A stretch of 64,000 bases of DNA from Chloroflexi bacterium CFX6 (GCA_030263595.1 SZPG01000009.1:1-64000), one strand, 5' to 3'; shown: positions 8,794 through 16,772, counted from the first letter of the stretch. Notes: generated by a model not told the origin, from the letters alone. A program made the numbers and translations.

Positions 8794-10043
8794 TTCTTCC
8801 ACTTCTTCATCGGCAGGACGAAATCATACGGGTATTCGGCAAGTCTCTCGAATTGTCCATCCGGGCGCACCCAGTAGGTATCCTCGATGCGAACGCCCAT
8901 GCCTTTTTCAGGATAATACAGACCCGGTTCGATGGTGATGACCACACCGGGCTTGAGAATATTATCATTCCCGGAAGCCATGAGGCTGGAGCCGGGGCGT
9001 TCGTGGATGTTCAAGCCAACGCCGTGACCGAGACTATGTACGTATCCATCCAGCGGAGTCTTCGTGTTCAACTGGGATTTGTGTCCCTTCGATTCGAAGT
9101 ATTCACAGGTCATGCGCTGGTAATCCACGAAATTGGCGTTCAGGTCGAGGTCTTCGACGACCTTTTCGTAAATCTCCCTCACCTGATCGTACAAAGCCTG
9201 CGCTTCGGGCGCGGCATATCCCAAACTCCACGTGCGGGTGAAATCGTAGAAGTATCCGCCGCCTTTTTCGGCAGGGAAGATGTCGAAGACGATGGTCTTT
9301 CCCAGCGTGATCAGATCGCCGGGATTCCCGGTCGAATGCGGAACGCCCGCGTCCCGCCCAATGGCAAAGATGACCCCCTCCACATCCACCGCGCCGCGCT
9401 CGGCAAGCCAGAGCGCGATCTTCGCCTTCACGTCCCCGATCGTCAGCGGGCTGCCGTCCTCCTTCAACAACACTTCGTCCTCGCGCACGGCAGAAGACGT
9501 GAGCAATTCCTGAACCATGCCGACAACCTGGGTCGTCACCGCGCCCATGCGCCGGATGCGCGCCACCTCCGCGTCCTCCTTGGTTTCCATCGCGTGCAGG
9601 ATCACGGAATCGAGCACCGACTCGCCGATGAACTCGACATCCGGCAAAAGTTTTGCCAGTTTTGCGATCAAGCCGAACACATTCGAGAATTCCACCTTGC
9701 CGAAGAGGGCAACCCGTCCCTTTGCGAGACCGTGATCGGCAAATATCTTCTGGAACCGTAGTGCGTTTGCCGTTTGCACGTCGCTGTTCGCCTGTTCGAG
9801 AAAATCCTGTATGGGATATTCGTTGAACGAACGGGTCTTCAATCCGCTCTTTGCGGCTTCGTCGCGTTCCATGTCGTTGTAATACAACACAGGCGCCTCG
9901 CCCTGTTTCTTTATCAGCAGCGCGCCGCTCACGTGTCCGCCGCCGACAAAGTAATACATCGGCGGGTTGTTTTCGGCGTCGCCCAGGACCAGCATGGCGT
10001 CCAAATTTCTTGCCTTCATCAAAGCATCGAGGTCGGATTTCAT
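8790..10043 (-). CDS. M24-family metallopeptidase (Xaa-Pro aminopeptidase-like)
   Basis: The family cleaves N-terminal residues, often before proline, with a dinuclear metal centre. The 417-residue protein has an N-terminal creatinase-like half (to about 160) and a C-terminal pita-bread half. All five metal ligands are present: D in VFDIFP, D in YDFTRTW, H in LGHGVGLNIHE, E in TIEPGLYY and E in VRIEDTY. Specificity between X-Pro aminopeptidase and X-Pro dipeptidase cannot be set. It starts at an ATGA overlap with the decayed gene upstream and ends at an ATGA overlap with tsaD, so all are probably on one transcript. Confidence 0.9.
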   Translation of the reverse strand: MKSDLDALMKARNLDAMLVLGDAENNPPMYYFVGGGHVSGALLIKKQGEAPVLYYNDMERDEAAKSGLKTRSFNEYPIQDFLEQANSDVQTANALRFQKIFADHGLAKGRVALFGKVEFSNVFGLIAKLAKLLPDVEFIGESVLDSVILHAMETKEDAEVARIRRMGAVTTQVVGMVQELLTSSAVREDEVLLKEDGSPLTIGDVKAKIALWLAERGAVDVEGVIFAIGRDAGVPHSTGNPGDLITLGKTIVFDIFPAEKGGGYFYDFTRTWSLGYAAPEAQALYDQVREIYEKVVEDLDLNANFVDYQRMTCEYFESKGHKSQLNTKTPLDGYVHSLGHGVGLNIHERPGSSLMASGNDNILKPGVVITIEPGLYYPEKGMGVRIEDTYWVRPDGQFERLAEYPYDFVLPMKKWKK

Positions 10044-10305
10044 TTTATCTCCTGAACATTCAATTTTTCGAATTCCTTCGCAACTTCGTCGTTCTCGAAC
10101 GTCAACTTCAACGATTGCCTGTCCTTTGTAAACCTTGCAGACAGGCCGATCACGTCCTCCGAGTCGTCGAACAGGCTGAGGATGGTCAGCGGGCGCTTCA
10201 ACAACAATTGACCATATTCGGTCTTCCGCAATGCGCGCAACGTTCGGGGAATTTCAAGGCGGGCGGCTTCTTTTTATCTTCGATCGGTATCTCAACGGTA
10301 ATCAT
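10040..10305 (-). pseudogene. Decayed zinc-ribbon gene between selA and the M24 peptidase
   Basis: An ATG at 10305, overlapping the selA stop, opens a 35-codon frame with a lysine/proline-rich N-terminus and the metal-knuckle-like FPERCAHCGRP before a TGA. A second frame continues from about 10240 to the stop at 10040 with a compact C-terminal region (DDSEDVIGLSARF, then LTFENDEVAKEFEKLN). The two pieces read as one short protein split by a frame change near 10200-10240, perhaps with loss of a middle part. The second frame could still be expressed from a TTG, giving 66 residues. An assembly indel is an alternative. Confidence 0.5.
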
Positions 10306-11644
10306 GCAGGACCCTTTTCAAAACCTGTAACAACAGACCATCGTTCAACACGGCGCGCGGGTCGAGCAACACCCTGTCGTTCTCCGTCCTTGCGATGACG
10401 GGCGGATTCGACTCCCGCAATTTTTTCAAAAACCTGTCGGGAGACTTGACGTTCAGGGACAGAACGAACGTGGGCATGGATTCTTCCGGCAGGCTGCCCC
10501 CGCCCACAGTGGATTCGGACTCGACCACCTCGCCCTGTCCCAACGCCTCCCGCCACGCCTCTGCCCTGACCCTGGCCTGCTCCGGCGTCAATGACATCAT
10601 CCTCACGATCGGGATTTCCCTCTCCGCCTCATCCTTGAGGTAATGAGTCAGAGTCGCAGTGACGCCTGCCAGGCAGGTCTTATCGGCTCTGACCGCGCGC
10701 GCCAGGGGATGTTTCCTGAGTTTGTCAATCAACTCCTTTTTGCCGACGATGATTCCCGCCTGTGGACCGCCCAACAGTTTATCGCCCGAAAAACAGACCA
10801 GATCAACACCAGCCGCAAGAGACTCCTGCACGGTCGGTTCGTGGGCGAGACCATACTTTGCCGTATCGTACAACGCGCCGGAACCGAGATCGTCAACGAC
10901 GAGTACGTGGTTCATGTGGGCAATCCCGACAATCTCATCGAGGGCCGGCTCCTCCGTAAACCCGACGATCTTGAAGTTGCTGCGATGCGCGCGCATCGCC
11001 AGGGCGGTCTTCTCCTCGAACGCCTCCCTGTAATCCGACGATCTGACTTTGTTCGTCGTCCCCACCTCGACCAGTTTCGCGCCGGAGCCTTTCATCACGT
11101 CCGGGATGCGGAAGCCGCCGCCGATTTCGACCAGTTGCGAACGGGCGATGACCACGCGTTTCCTGTTCGCCAGCGCAGACAACACGAGTAAAACGGCGGA
11201 GGCATTGTTGTTCACCACCAGCGCGGCTTCGACGTTCAACAATTTTTTCAAAACAGATTCGGCGTGGATGAGCCGCGATCCGCGCCGGCCCTTCGACAAG
11301 TCATATTCGAGGTTGGAGTAATTCGACGCGACCTCGTTCATGGCTCCGATGGTCGCGTTCGACAACGGGGCGCGTCCCAAATTCGTGTGCAGGATGACTC
11401 CCGTCGCGTTGATCACAGGGGATAGAGTCGAAGCCGTCCATTCGGAGAGATGGGATTCGGCCTGGGCAAGGATCAGGTCAATGGAGGGCGGGGCAATTTC
11501 GGGGTCGCGTTTGAAGCGTGCGCGGGTTTCGTCCAGGGTCAATCGGAGCGCGTCGAGAGTCAGCGGACGGCCATATCCGTCAATGAGACGAGACGCATTT
11601 TGCAGGAGTTGTTCGACCGAAGGGAGGTCACGGAGGCTATTCAT
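10292..11644 (-). CDS. selA: L-seryl-tRNA(Sec) selenium transferase
   Basis: SelA converts Ser-tRNA(Sec) to Sec-tRNA(Sec) with selenophosphate, as a PLP-dependent oligomer. The 450-residue product has the family's N-terminal tRNA-binding region (LRDLPSVEQLL...), the conserved INATGVILHTNLGRAPL and the PLP lysine K289 in FSGDKLLGGPQAG. The ATG at 11644 fits the usual SelA start; upstream residues do not look SelA-like. It overlaps the membrane-protein gene before it by 8 bp. No selB, selD or tRNA-Sec is in the window, so use of selenocysteine is implied but not shown. Confidence 0.93.
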   Translation of the reverse strand: MNSLRDLPSVEQLLQNASRLIDGYGRPLTLDALRLTLDETRARFKRDPEIAPPSIDLILAQAESHLSEWTASTLSPVINATGVILHTNLGRAPLSNATIGAMNEVASNYSNLEYDLSKGRRGSRLIHAESVLKKLLNVEAALVVNNNASAVLLVLSALANRKRVVIARSQLVEIGGGFRIPDVMKGSGAKLVEVGTTNKVRSSDYREAFEEKTALAMRAHRSNFKIVGFTEEPALDEIVGIAHMNHVLVVDDLGSGALYDTAKYGLAHEPTVQESLAAGVDLVCFSGDKLLGGPQAGIIVGKKELIDKLRKHPLARAVRADKTCLAGVTATLTHYLKDEAEREIPIVRMMSLTPEQARVRAEAWREALGQGEVVESESTVGGGSLPEESMPTFVLSLNVKSPDRFLKKLRESNPPVIARTENDRVLLDPRAVLNDGLLLQVLKRVLHDYR

Positions 11645-12038
11645 CTTCGTGGACGGGAGGTTTCCAGTGCGATTTTTCGCGCAGGCGGATGAAGTATTCG
11701 ATGGCAAGGAGACCGCCCGCCAGCCCGAGGATGACGTAGACCGTGACGAGGCGTCCAAGTTGGAGCCAGGCGAGGGTCGCGCCGTAGACGCCGAACCACA
11801 GCGACTGGCGGACGACGACGTTTGGCTCGGCGGGCTTTTCTCCCGGAAAACGACGATGCAAGAAATAAACGACGGGCAGGAAGGCGCCCGTGAACGACAT
11901 GATCAGCAGGACGAAGAAACCCCAGCGATACCAGACAAGCGGCAGCGTTTGGGTGATGAGAAGATACAATCCGCCGCCGCCCACAGCGACCAGTGCCAGC
12001 GATGATAGAAGATAGGGTTTGAAACCGGGCGTCTCCAT
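11637..12038 (-). CDS. Small multi-pass membrane protein
   Basis: The product is 133 residues with four hydrophobic segments (about 9-30, 38-60, 80-100 and 100-118) and a basic, proline-containing C-terminal tail ending HEDE. I recognise no family. The ATG at 12038 is preferred because a TATAAT box lies only six bases upstream, implying a leaderless transcript; no Shine-Dalgarno is present. It overlaps selA by 8 bp and probably starts the selA transcript. Its role in that operon is unknown. Confidence 0.6.
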   Translation of the reverse strand: METPGFKPYLLSSLALVAVGGGGLYLLITQTLPLVWYRWGFFVLLIMSFTGAFLPVVYFLHRRFPGEKPAEPNVVVRQSLWFGVYGATLAWLQLGRLVTVYVILGLAGGLLAIEYFIRLREKSHWKPPVHEDE

Positions 12039-12044
12039 ACGCAG

Positions 12045-12050
12045 ATTATA
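12045..12050 (-). promoter_or_regulatory. -10 box (TATAAT) giving a leaderless mRNA
   Basis: On the minus strand GGTATAATCTGCGT runs directly into the ATG at 12038, leaving six bases between box and start codon. I see no convincing -35 element. Confidence 0.55.
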
Positions 12051-12082
12051 CCGTTTGCGGAATACGCCGCCCCAAAGTCGAA

Positions 12083-12865
12083 TCAAAGATCAATGCAGGC
12101 TGGGACTTCATACGGGGGAGAAAAGACACAGCCAAAGCGAAACCCGTTTTCGAAGACGACGATGATGAACGGTTCGATGGTTCCAAGTTTCACCGGGGGG
12201 CGTTGAACGGGCAGGACGTCCGGGTTGGAGCCCAGATGGAACGCGTAGCCGCCTTCGGCTTTGGAAACGAACCCCTCCACCGGTTGAAGCGATTTGGGAA
12301 GTTGACCGCGGCTTTCCGCCTGCATGCCGAGCCGCACGAGTTCGTCCATTTTCGCGAGGGATTGACGCGTCTCGCGGTTCTCCAGGGAGAATATTCCGCT
12401 CGACGCGGCGATCAGGATGGCGATCGCCAAAGGAACGACCCTGCGCGCGAGAGGCATTGCCGCCCGATAGGGGGACGGTTCGAATGTTGACACGATCCAT
12501 CTCACGCCCAGGCTCAAGGGAAGATAGAAAAATATGCGCGGCATAAAGACCAGGAACAGCAGGACAAATGTGGAGGCGCGGTCGGACGTGCCGGTGAGCA
12601 TGATCCAGCCTGAGGACACAACGGAGCCGATGAGCGCAGAGAGGATGACGCCTGAGATGACTTCATCGGTCCATGCAGCGATCAAGCCCAGGACGCCGAA
12701 AAACAATGCCGTGAGCAGGATCAAACCGGACGTCCCCGGCGGCGGAACGTAGAGCGGGACGCCCGGCAGGTAGATTTTGTTGATCAGATTCGAAACGGTT
12801 GCGTGAGCCAATCCGAGCGCGAACCCCAGGGAAAAGCCGGCGAGGCGTCGTGCGGAAGTTTTCAT
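12083..12865 (-). CDS. Membrane protein with a pilin-like soluble C-terminal part
   Basis: The 260-residue product starts at the ATG at 12865 behind GGAGAGAAC. Four or five transmembrane helices fill the first 160 residues. After a helix near 150-170 comes a soluble domain with the segment KMDELVRLGMQAESRGQLPKSLQ, reminiscent of short secreted domains with a helix followed by sheet. I do not recognise a family. A TATAAT on the minus strand at 12902-12897 supplies a -10. The next gene downstream starts 44 bp away. Confidence 0.6.
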   Translation of the reverse strand: MKTSARRLAGFSLGFALGLAHATVSNLINKIYLPGVPLYVPPPGTSGLILLTALFFGVLGLIAAWTDEVISGVILSALIGSVVSSGWIMLTGTSDRASTFVLLFLVFMPRIFFYLPLSLGVRWIVSTFEPSPYRAAMPLARRVVPLAIAILIAASSGIFSLENRETRQSLAKMDELVRLGMQAESRGQLPKSLQPVEGFVSKAEGGYAFHLGSNPDVLPVQRPPVKLGTIEPFIIVVFENGFRFGCVFSPPYEVPACIDL

Positions 12866-13049
12866 GTTCTCTCCACGATTGCGATATGGCGGGCGAATTA
12901 TATCAGCCAATCTTTTCCACGCCGATTCAGCATCCCTTCTCGAGGATTGCGATGGAGTGTCGAAATGCGATCATGGAGGAGGGTCGTTCCGTGGGTATAA
13001 TCGAAAAGGCAGGCTCGAAACGCAGGGACGATCGGGAAAGGAGGCGAAG

Positions 13050-13562
13050 ATGAACGTTGCAGAGGCGATCCGTTTGAAGCGCGCGGTGAGGAAATTTCAG
13101 GATAAGCCGTTGCCGGATGAGATGATCCGCTCGATTCTGAACGCGGGACGGAGGTCGCAGTCGTCGAAGAACGAGCAGGGATGGCAGTTCATCGTGGTCC
13201 GGGATAGATCCACGCTCCGGGCGTTATCCGAATGCGGCGCATACGCCGGACATCTTGCGGGCGCGGCGGCGGCGATTGCCATTCTCACGCCGGAGCCTTT
13301 GGCAAAATTCCAGACGATGTTCGACGCGGGTCAGGCTGCGGCGTTCATGCAACTCATGGCGCTGGAGTTGGGGATCGGCTCCTGCCCGGCTTCGATCTAC
13401 GAACACGAAAAAGCGCGCGAGATTCTGGGATTTCCACCCGAGTGGCACGCGCGGATCGTCCTGTCGTTTGGGTATCCGCTGGAGGAGGAGAAGTTATTCG
13501 CCCCGCTGAGGAAGGGAGGGAGAAGGAAGTTGGAAGAGATGGCGCATTGGGAGAAGTGGTAG
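13050..13562 (+). CDS. Nitroreductase-family FMN protein
   Basis: The 170-residue product is a short nitroreductase-fold protein. It has the N-terminal signature MNVAEAIRLKRAVRKFQDKP and the FMN-binding RRSQSSKNEQGWQFIVV. The middle is LEDLGIGSCP-like (LELGIGSCPAS), and the C-terminus is SFGYPLEEEK. Members use NAD(P)H to reduce nitro groups, quinones or other electrophiles, or act in dehalogenation; the substrate cannot be inferred. The ATG at 13050 has GGAGG nine bases upstream. A TATAAT at 12996-13001 could be its -10. Confidence 0.85.
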   Translation: MNVAEAIRLKRAVRKFQDKPLPDEMIRSILNAGRRSQSSKNEQGWQFIVVRDRSTLRALSECGAYAGHLAGAAAAIAILTPEPLAKFQTMFDAGQAAAFMQLMALELGIGSCPASIYEHEKAREILGFPPEWHARIVLSFGYPLEEEKLFAPLRKGGRRKLEEMAHWEKW

Positions 13563-13627
13563 GACGATTTACGATTTTGGATTTACGCATGGAGATTTAA
13601 ATGGCAACGCGTCCCAAAAATCCCTGC

Positions 13628-13633
13628 TAGAAT
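13628..13633 (+). promoter_or_regulatory. -10 box (TAGAAT) just before the HAD gene
   Basis: TAGAAT ends six bases before the ATG at 13640, and there is no Shine-Dalgarno in between. This predicts a leaderless mRNA, as at 12045. Confidence 0.45.
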
Positions 13634-13639
13634 CACGGC

Positions 13640-14272
13640 ATGACAAACTCGCACATCAAAGCCATCGTCTTCGACTTCGGCAATGTCCTTGTCGAATGGG
13701 ACCCCAGGCTGGTTTATCGGAAATATTTCCCCAACGAACCTGAAAGCATGGAACGCTTCCTCGACGAAGTGGATTTTATGGGCTGGAACGCTCATCAGGA
13801 CAAGGGGCGCACTTTCAAGGAAGGCGTTGCCGACCTTTCGAGGCATTTTCCGCGCTACGCGCGCCTCATTCAGGCATATCACGATCACTGGCAGGATTCG
13901 ATTGGAGACGCCTATTGGGGGACGGTCGGGATCGCGAAGCAACTCAAGCAAATGGGATACCCGCTCTACGGCTTGAGCAACTGGTCTGCAGAGACGTTTC
14001 CGTACGCGCGCGCCAAATACGATTTCTTCGACTTGTTCGACGACATCGTCATTTCGGGCGCGGTGGGATACGTCAAGCCGGAGCCCGGGATCTACCGCAT
14101 CATGCTCGAGAAGATCGGCAAGCCCGCGCGGGAATGTCTGTTCATTGACGACTCGTTGCCAAATATCCAGCAGGCGAATACAATGGGGTTCCAAACGATC
14201 CGTTTCCAGACCAGCGATAAATTGAAAACGGATCTGGAGAACCTGGGCATCCTCAATTCGAAGGGCAGATAA
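13640..14272 (+). CDS. HAD-superfamily phosphatase (YihX-like, subfamily IA)
   Basis: The 210-residue product begins with the HAD motif I IVFDFGNVLVEWD, with D12 as nucleophile. Motif II is in LYGLSNWS, motif III is the lysine in GYVKPEPGIY, and motif IV is LFIDDSLPN. The DFGN form and the cap layout match the group of E. coli YihX, a sugar-phosphate phosphatase, more than haloacid dehalogenases. The exact substrate is unknown. Its stop overlaps the ATG of the prenyl synthase (TAATG), so the two are co-translated. It may act in isoprenoid or sugar-phosphate turnover, but that is inference. Confidence 0.87.
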   Translation: MTNSHIKAIVFDFGNVLVEWDPRLVYRKYFPNEPESMERFLDEVDFMGWNAHQDKGRTFKEGVADLSRHFPRYARLIQAYHDHWQDSIGDAYWGTVGIAKQLKQMGYPLYGLSNWSAETFPYARAKYDFFDLFDDIVISGAVGYVKPEPGIYRIMLEKIGKPARECLFIDDSLPNIQQANTMGFQTIRFQTSDKLKTDLENLGILNSKGR

Positions 14273-15273
14273 TGGATTTCGACACGCTTCTTCCTCACAT
14301 CGAACTGGAACTGCAAAAACAGATTTCGCGCCTCGATCAGCCGCGCACGAAGCGCTTCCACGACATGGTTGCTTATCACATGGGCTGGACGGGCGAAGGC
14401 GCGGGTCCCGACGCGACGGGCAAACGCATCCGTCCGTTGTTGGTTTTGTTATGCGCTTCCGCCTGCGGCGCAAATTGGCAATTTGCGCTGCCCGCCGCGG
14501 CGGCGGTGGAATTGGTTCACAACTTCTCGCTCGTCCACGACGACATTCAGGACAACTCCCCCAAACGGCGCGGGCGCGATACGGTGTGGGTCAAATGGGG
14601 CGCGCCGATGGCGATCAACGTTGGCGACGCGCTGTTCGTGATGTCGAACCAGGCGATCGTGAGACTGAAGGGAAACTTCCCGGCGGAGGTCGTCCTCAAA
14701 ACGGCGGAGATCTTGCACGACACGTGCCTCGACCTGACGCGCGGTCAATTTCTGGATATGTCCTTCGCGGCGCGAACCGACCTGACGACGGACGATTACT
14801 GGCACATGATCGCGGGCAAGACCGCGGCTTTACTCTCCGCTTGTTGTCACATCGGGGCGATACTCGGCGGGGCGGACGAAGAGAAACAGACCGCCTATAA
14901 ATCCTTCGGTCAATTTCTTGGGCTGGCGTTCCAGGTGCAGGACGACATTCTCGGCATTTGGGGGGACGAAACCATCACGGGCAAATCCGCGACGAGCGAT
15001 CTGGTGGAGGGGAAAAAGTCGCTGCCGGTGCTGGCGGGTTTGTCGGTCAACGGGAAATTTGCCGCGCGCTGGAGACAGGGACCCATCGAACCGCACGAGG
15101 TGGAGGACCTGGCGCGCCTGCTCGCCAGCGAGGGCGGGTATGAAACCGCGCACGAGGCGTCGAGTCAGATGACCGAACTTGCCATGTTGAATCTGCGCGA
15201 GGCGGACCCGCAGGGCGAGGCGGGCGATCTTTTGTTCGGGCTGGCGGAAAGGCTCTTGAAACGGAGGCAGTGA
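14272..15273 (+). CDS. Polyprenyl diphosphate synthase (trans-isoprenyl chain elongation)
   Basis: The enzyme condenses isopentenyl diphosphate onto an allylic diphosphate. The 333-residue product has the first aspartate-rich motif DDIQD (D90-D94) preceded by ELVHNFSLVH. The KRIRP and RGRDTVW segments and the second aspartate motif QDDILGIWGD (D224-D225) are also present. The residues before the first motif are bulky, but chain length (GPP, FPP, GGPP or longer) cannot be set by eye. The gene follows the HAD gene with a one-base overlap and ends about 50 bp before the tRNA promoter. Confidence 0.92.
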   Translation: MDFDTLLPHIELELQKQISRLDQPRTKRFHDMVAYHMGWTGEGAGPDATGKRIRPLLVLLCASACGANWQFALPAAAAVELVHNFSLVHDDIQDNSPKRRGRDTVWVKWGAPMAINVGDALFVMSNQAIVRLKGNFPAEVVLKTAEILHDTCLDLTRGQFLDMSFAARTDLTTDDYWHMIAGKTAALLSACCHIGAILGGADEEKQTAYKSFGQFLGLAFQVQDDILGIWGDETITGKSATSDLVEGKKSLPVLAGLSVNGKFAARWRQGPIEPHEVEDLARLLASEGGYETAHEASSQMTELAMLNLREADPQGEAGDLLFGLAERLLKRRQ

Positions 15274-15319
15274 CCGGGTCGGGAATGAGGCGGGTTCGAT
15301 CCTCACGCGGGACCTTTGC

Positions 15320-15348
15320 TTGACATCCCCCTGTCGGGTCGCTATAAT
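15320..15348 (+). promoter_or_regulatory. Consensus promoter of the host tRNA-Gly gene
   Basis: TTGACA (15320-15325) and TATAAT (15343-15348) are separated by exactly 17 bp, a perfect consensus. It drives the tRNA-Gly sequence that starts at 15362, which the integrated element has truncated at its 3' end. Confidence 0.9.
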
Positions 15349-15359
15349 CCCCTTATCGC

Positions 15360-15420
15360 ACGCGGGTGTAGTTCAGTGGTAGAACGCATGCTTCCCAAGC
15401 ATGATATCGTGGGTTCGAGT
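15360..15420 (+). repeat. attL: 61-bp direct repeat, left copy
   Basis: Identical over 61 bases to 24634-24694. Identity begins one base before the 5' CG of the tRNA (ACGCGGG...) and ends in the T-loop (...TTCGAGT). It stops abruptly on both sides (C versus T before, A versus C after). Confidence 0.9.
15362..15420 (+). pseudogene. Truncated tRNA-Gly(CCC) left by integration
   Basis: The acceptor 5' strand GCGGGTG, D-arm, anticodon arm with loop TTCCCAA and the 5' half of the T-arm match the intact gene at 24636. After TTCGAGT the sequence becomes ATCCCCGCCGCC, which cannot rebuild the acceptor stem. The copy has the strong promoter at 15320 but cannot give a functional tRNA. Confidence 0.85.
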
Positions 15421-15427
15421 ATCCCCG

Positions 15428-15460
15428 CCGCCATTCTCCCTTTAGAATGGCGGTTTTTTT
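15428..15460 (+). terminator. Strong intrinsic terminator overlapping the integrase start
   Basis: CCGCCATTCT (15428-15437) pairs perfectly with AGAATGGCGG (15444-15453) across a 6-nt loop and is followed by seven T. It will stop transcripts from the tRNA promoter. The ATG at 15447 of the integrase lies inside the 3' arm of the hairpin. Confidence 0.9.
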
Positions 15461-16346
15461 GTCCCCCGAAACCACAACCCAGCAGCATAGAGCGCTTGCC
15501 TCGTATCGTCTCATTGACGCGTACACGGACTTTATTCTGTCACGGCAGGCCATGAATTGCGCCGTCAACACCATGAAGTTCTACGCTAGCACGGCGGGAA
15601 GGTTTTTGCAGTGGTGTGAAACCCAGGGGATAACGGAACCAGGCGAAGTGACGGCGCGCATCGTCCGCCAATATCTGGCGTTTTTGCAGGGTGCGGATCG
15701 GACCAGGCACGCACACGCACGGGCGATAAAGACACTGCTTCGATTTTGGCATCGGGAGGGATACATAACCCAGGCGGTTATATTCGACATGCCGAAGATC
15801 GCAAAGAAGCGCCTGCCAGTGTTGACGGGCGACCAGGTGAAAGAGATCGTCAAGGCTTGCGACGTGCGGGATCGTGCGATTGTGCTATTCATGGCGGATA
15901 GCGGACTGAGGCGCGGCGAGGTGTGCGCGCTGGATTGGGCGGACGTGGACATGCAGAGCGGGACCGTCATCGTCAAACGTGGGAAGGGCGGAAAGCCTCG
16001 TATTTCGAGGATAGGGGCAAAGACACGGCGCGCCCTGCTTGCGTATCGTAGAACGCTTGCAGATCGGGAAGGCGTGTTATTTCGGTCGAGGCGCGGGGAT
16101 CGCCTGACGGGATCGGGCCTGTTGCTCATTTTTCGCAGGCTATCCAAGCGGACCGGGATACACGTCACCCCTCACGCAATGCGGCGCACGTGGGCGATCC
16201 TGTCCCTTCGCGCTGGCATGGATGCGTTATTCGTCCAGGGACTGGGCGGGTGGGCTGATTTGGAAATGGTGAGCTATTACGCAAGCCTCGAGGATGACGA
16301 CCTGCTACAAGCGCATCGGGAACATTCCCCCATTGACAATCTATAA
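15447..16346 (+). CDS. Tyrosine recombinase (XerC/D-type integrase), attL-proximal
   Basis: The enzyme would integrate or excise the element by strand exchange at the tRNA repeat. The 299-residue product has an N-terminal SAM-like core-binding domain (about 20-105) and a catalytic domain with R155 (SGLRRGE), a lysine in KRGKGGK (about 177-180), HAMRR (H243, R246), and Y277 or Y278. The usual LGH histidine is W269 in LGGWA; tryptophan is tolerated in this position in some recombinases. The ATG at 15447 lies in a terminator hairpin and lacks a ribosome site. A later TTG at 15459 is an alternative start. Position next to attL supports it as the element's integrase. Confidence 0.85.
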   Translation: MAVFLSPETTTQQHRALASYRLIDAYTDFILSRQAMNCAVNTMKFYASTAGRFLQWCETQGITEPGEVTARIVRQYLAFLQGADRTRHAHARAIKTLLRFWHREGYITQAVIFDMPKIAKKRLPVLTGDQVKEIVKACDVRDRAIVLFMADSGLRRGEVCALDWADVDMQSGTVIVKRGKGGKPRISRIGAKTRRALLAYRRTLADREGVLFRSRRGDRLTGSGLLLIFRRLSKRTGIHVTPHAMRRTWAILSLRAGMDALFVQGLGGWADLEMVSYYASLEDDDLLQAHREHSPIDNL

Positions 16347-16350
16347 CAAA

Positions 16351-16380
16351 AAAAGACCCGCCTTATTTGGCGGGTTTTTT
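16351..16380. terminator. Bidirectional intrinsic terminator between convergent genes
   Basis: CCCGCC (16357-16362) pairs with GGCGGG (16369-16374), flanked by an A-run on the left and a T-run on the right. It serves the integrase on the plus strand and the XRE gene, whose last codons lie inside it, on the minus strand. Confidence 0.85.
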
Positions 16381-16611
16381 GGTTTTGGGGGTGTATTCGA
16401 GCAGGTCCGACAAACTGACTTGGAAGTATTCACAAAGCGCCTCGATAACAGGCAGATCGAAACGCGTGACCGTGTTCTTTGCCCACGATGTAAGGGTGGG
16501 GCGGGATACCCCCGTTGCATTGGATACCTCAAGAAGCGAAATATTCCGCTTCTCCCTGGCCTGCTTTTCAGCAAGCAAAACACCGAATTTGTTATTGATT
16601 GGCACGTTCAT
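16363..16611 (-). CDS. XRE-family helix-turn-helix regulator
   Basis: The 82-residue protein is a Cro/CI-type DNA-binding domain. The helix-turn-helix is in ISLLEVSNATGVSRPTLTSW, followed by the typical ALCEYFQVSLSDLLEY. A short lysine-rich tail ends the protein. It has no ligand or protease domain, so it probably works as a simple repressor. GGAG precedes the ATG at 16611. It diverges from the second recombinase gene, and an inverted repeat in the shared upstream region is the likely operator. It is the probable switch for the element's lysogeny-like state. Confidence 0.88.
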   Translation of the reverse strand: MNVPINNKFGVLLAEKQAREKRNISLLEVSNATGVSRPTLTSWAKNTVTRFDLPVIEALCEYFQVSLSDLLEYTPKTKKPAK

Positions 16612-16638
16612 AATTTTACTCCAAGTGTGGAAAACTAT

Positions 16639-16660
16639 GTTTACATTCGTCAGTGTAAAC
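16639..16660. promoter_or_regulatory. Palindromic operator of the XRE regulator
   Basis: GTTTACA (16639-16645) and TGTAAAC (16654-16660) are perfect inverted repeats with an 8-bp spacer. The site sits 28 bp upstream of the XRE start and about 85 bp before the divergent recombinase promoter. Confidence 0.65.
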
Positions 16661-16743
16661 TTGCTTATTTTACGACGCTTATGTTTGTTGTTTCAATGTC
16701 TATTTTACCATTTATTTGCATAGTTTGATGGAAAGAATACATC

Positions 16744-16772
16744 TTGACTAAACGATAACTTAGTTTTACAAT
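16744..16772 (+). promoter_or_regulatory. Promoter of the second recombinase and cargo genes
   Basis: TTGACT (16744-16749) and TACAAT (16767-16772) are separated by 17 bp. Transcription would start near 16779, almost on the ATG at 16781, which favours the next in-frame ATG at 16802 as the real start. Confidence 0.7.

Noticed and set aside
10146-10200. UGA after Cys-Cys in the zinc-ribbon frame as a selenocysteine codon, given selA next door
   Set aside because: The frame behind the UGA soon meets a second UGA and gives no conserved protein; a decayed gene explains it better.
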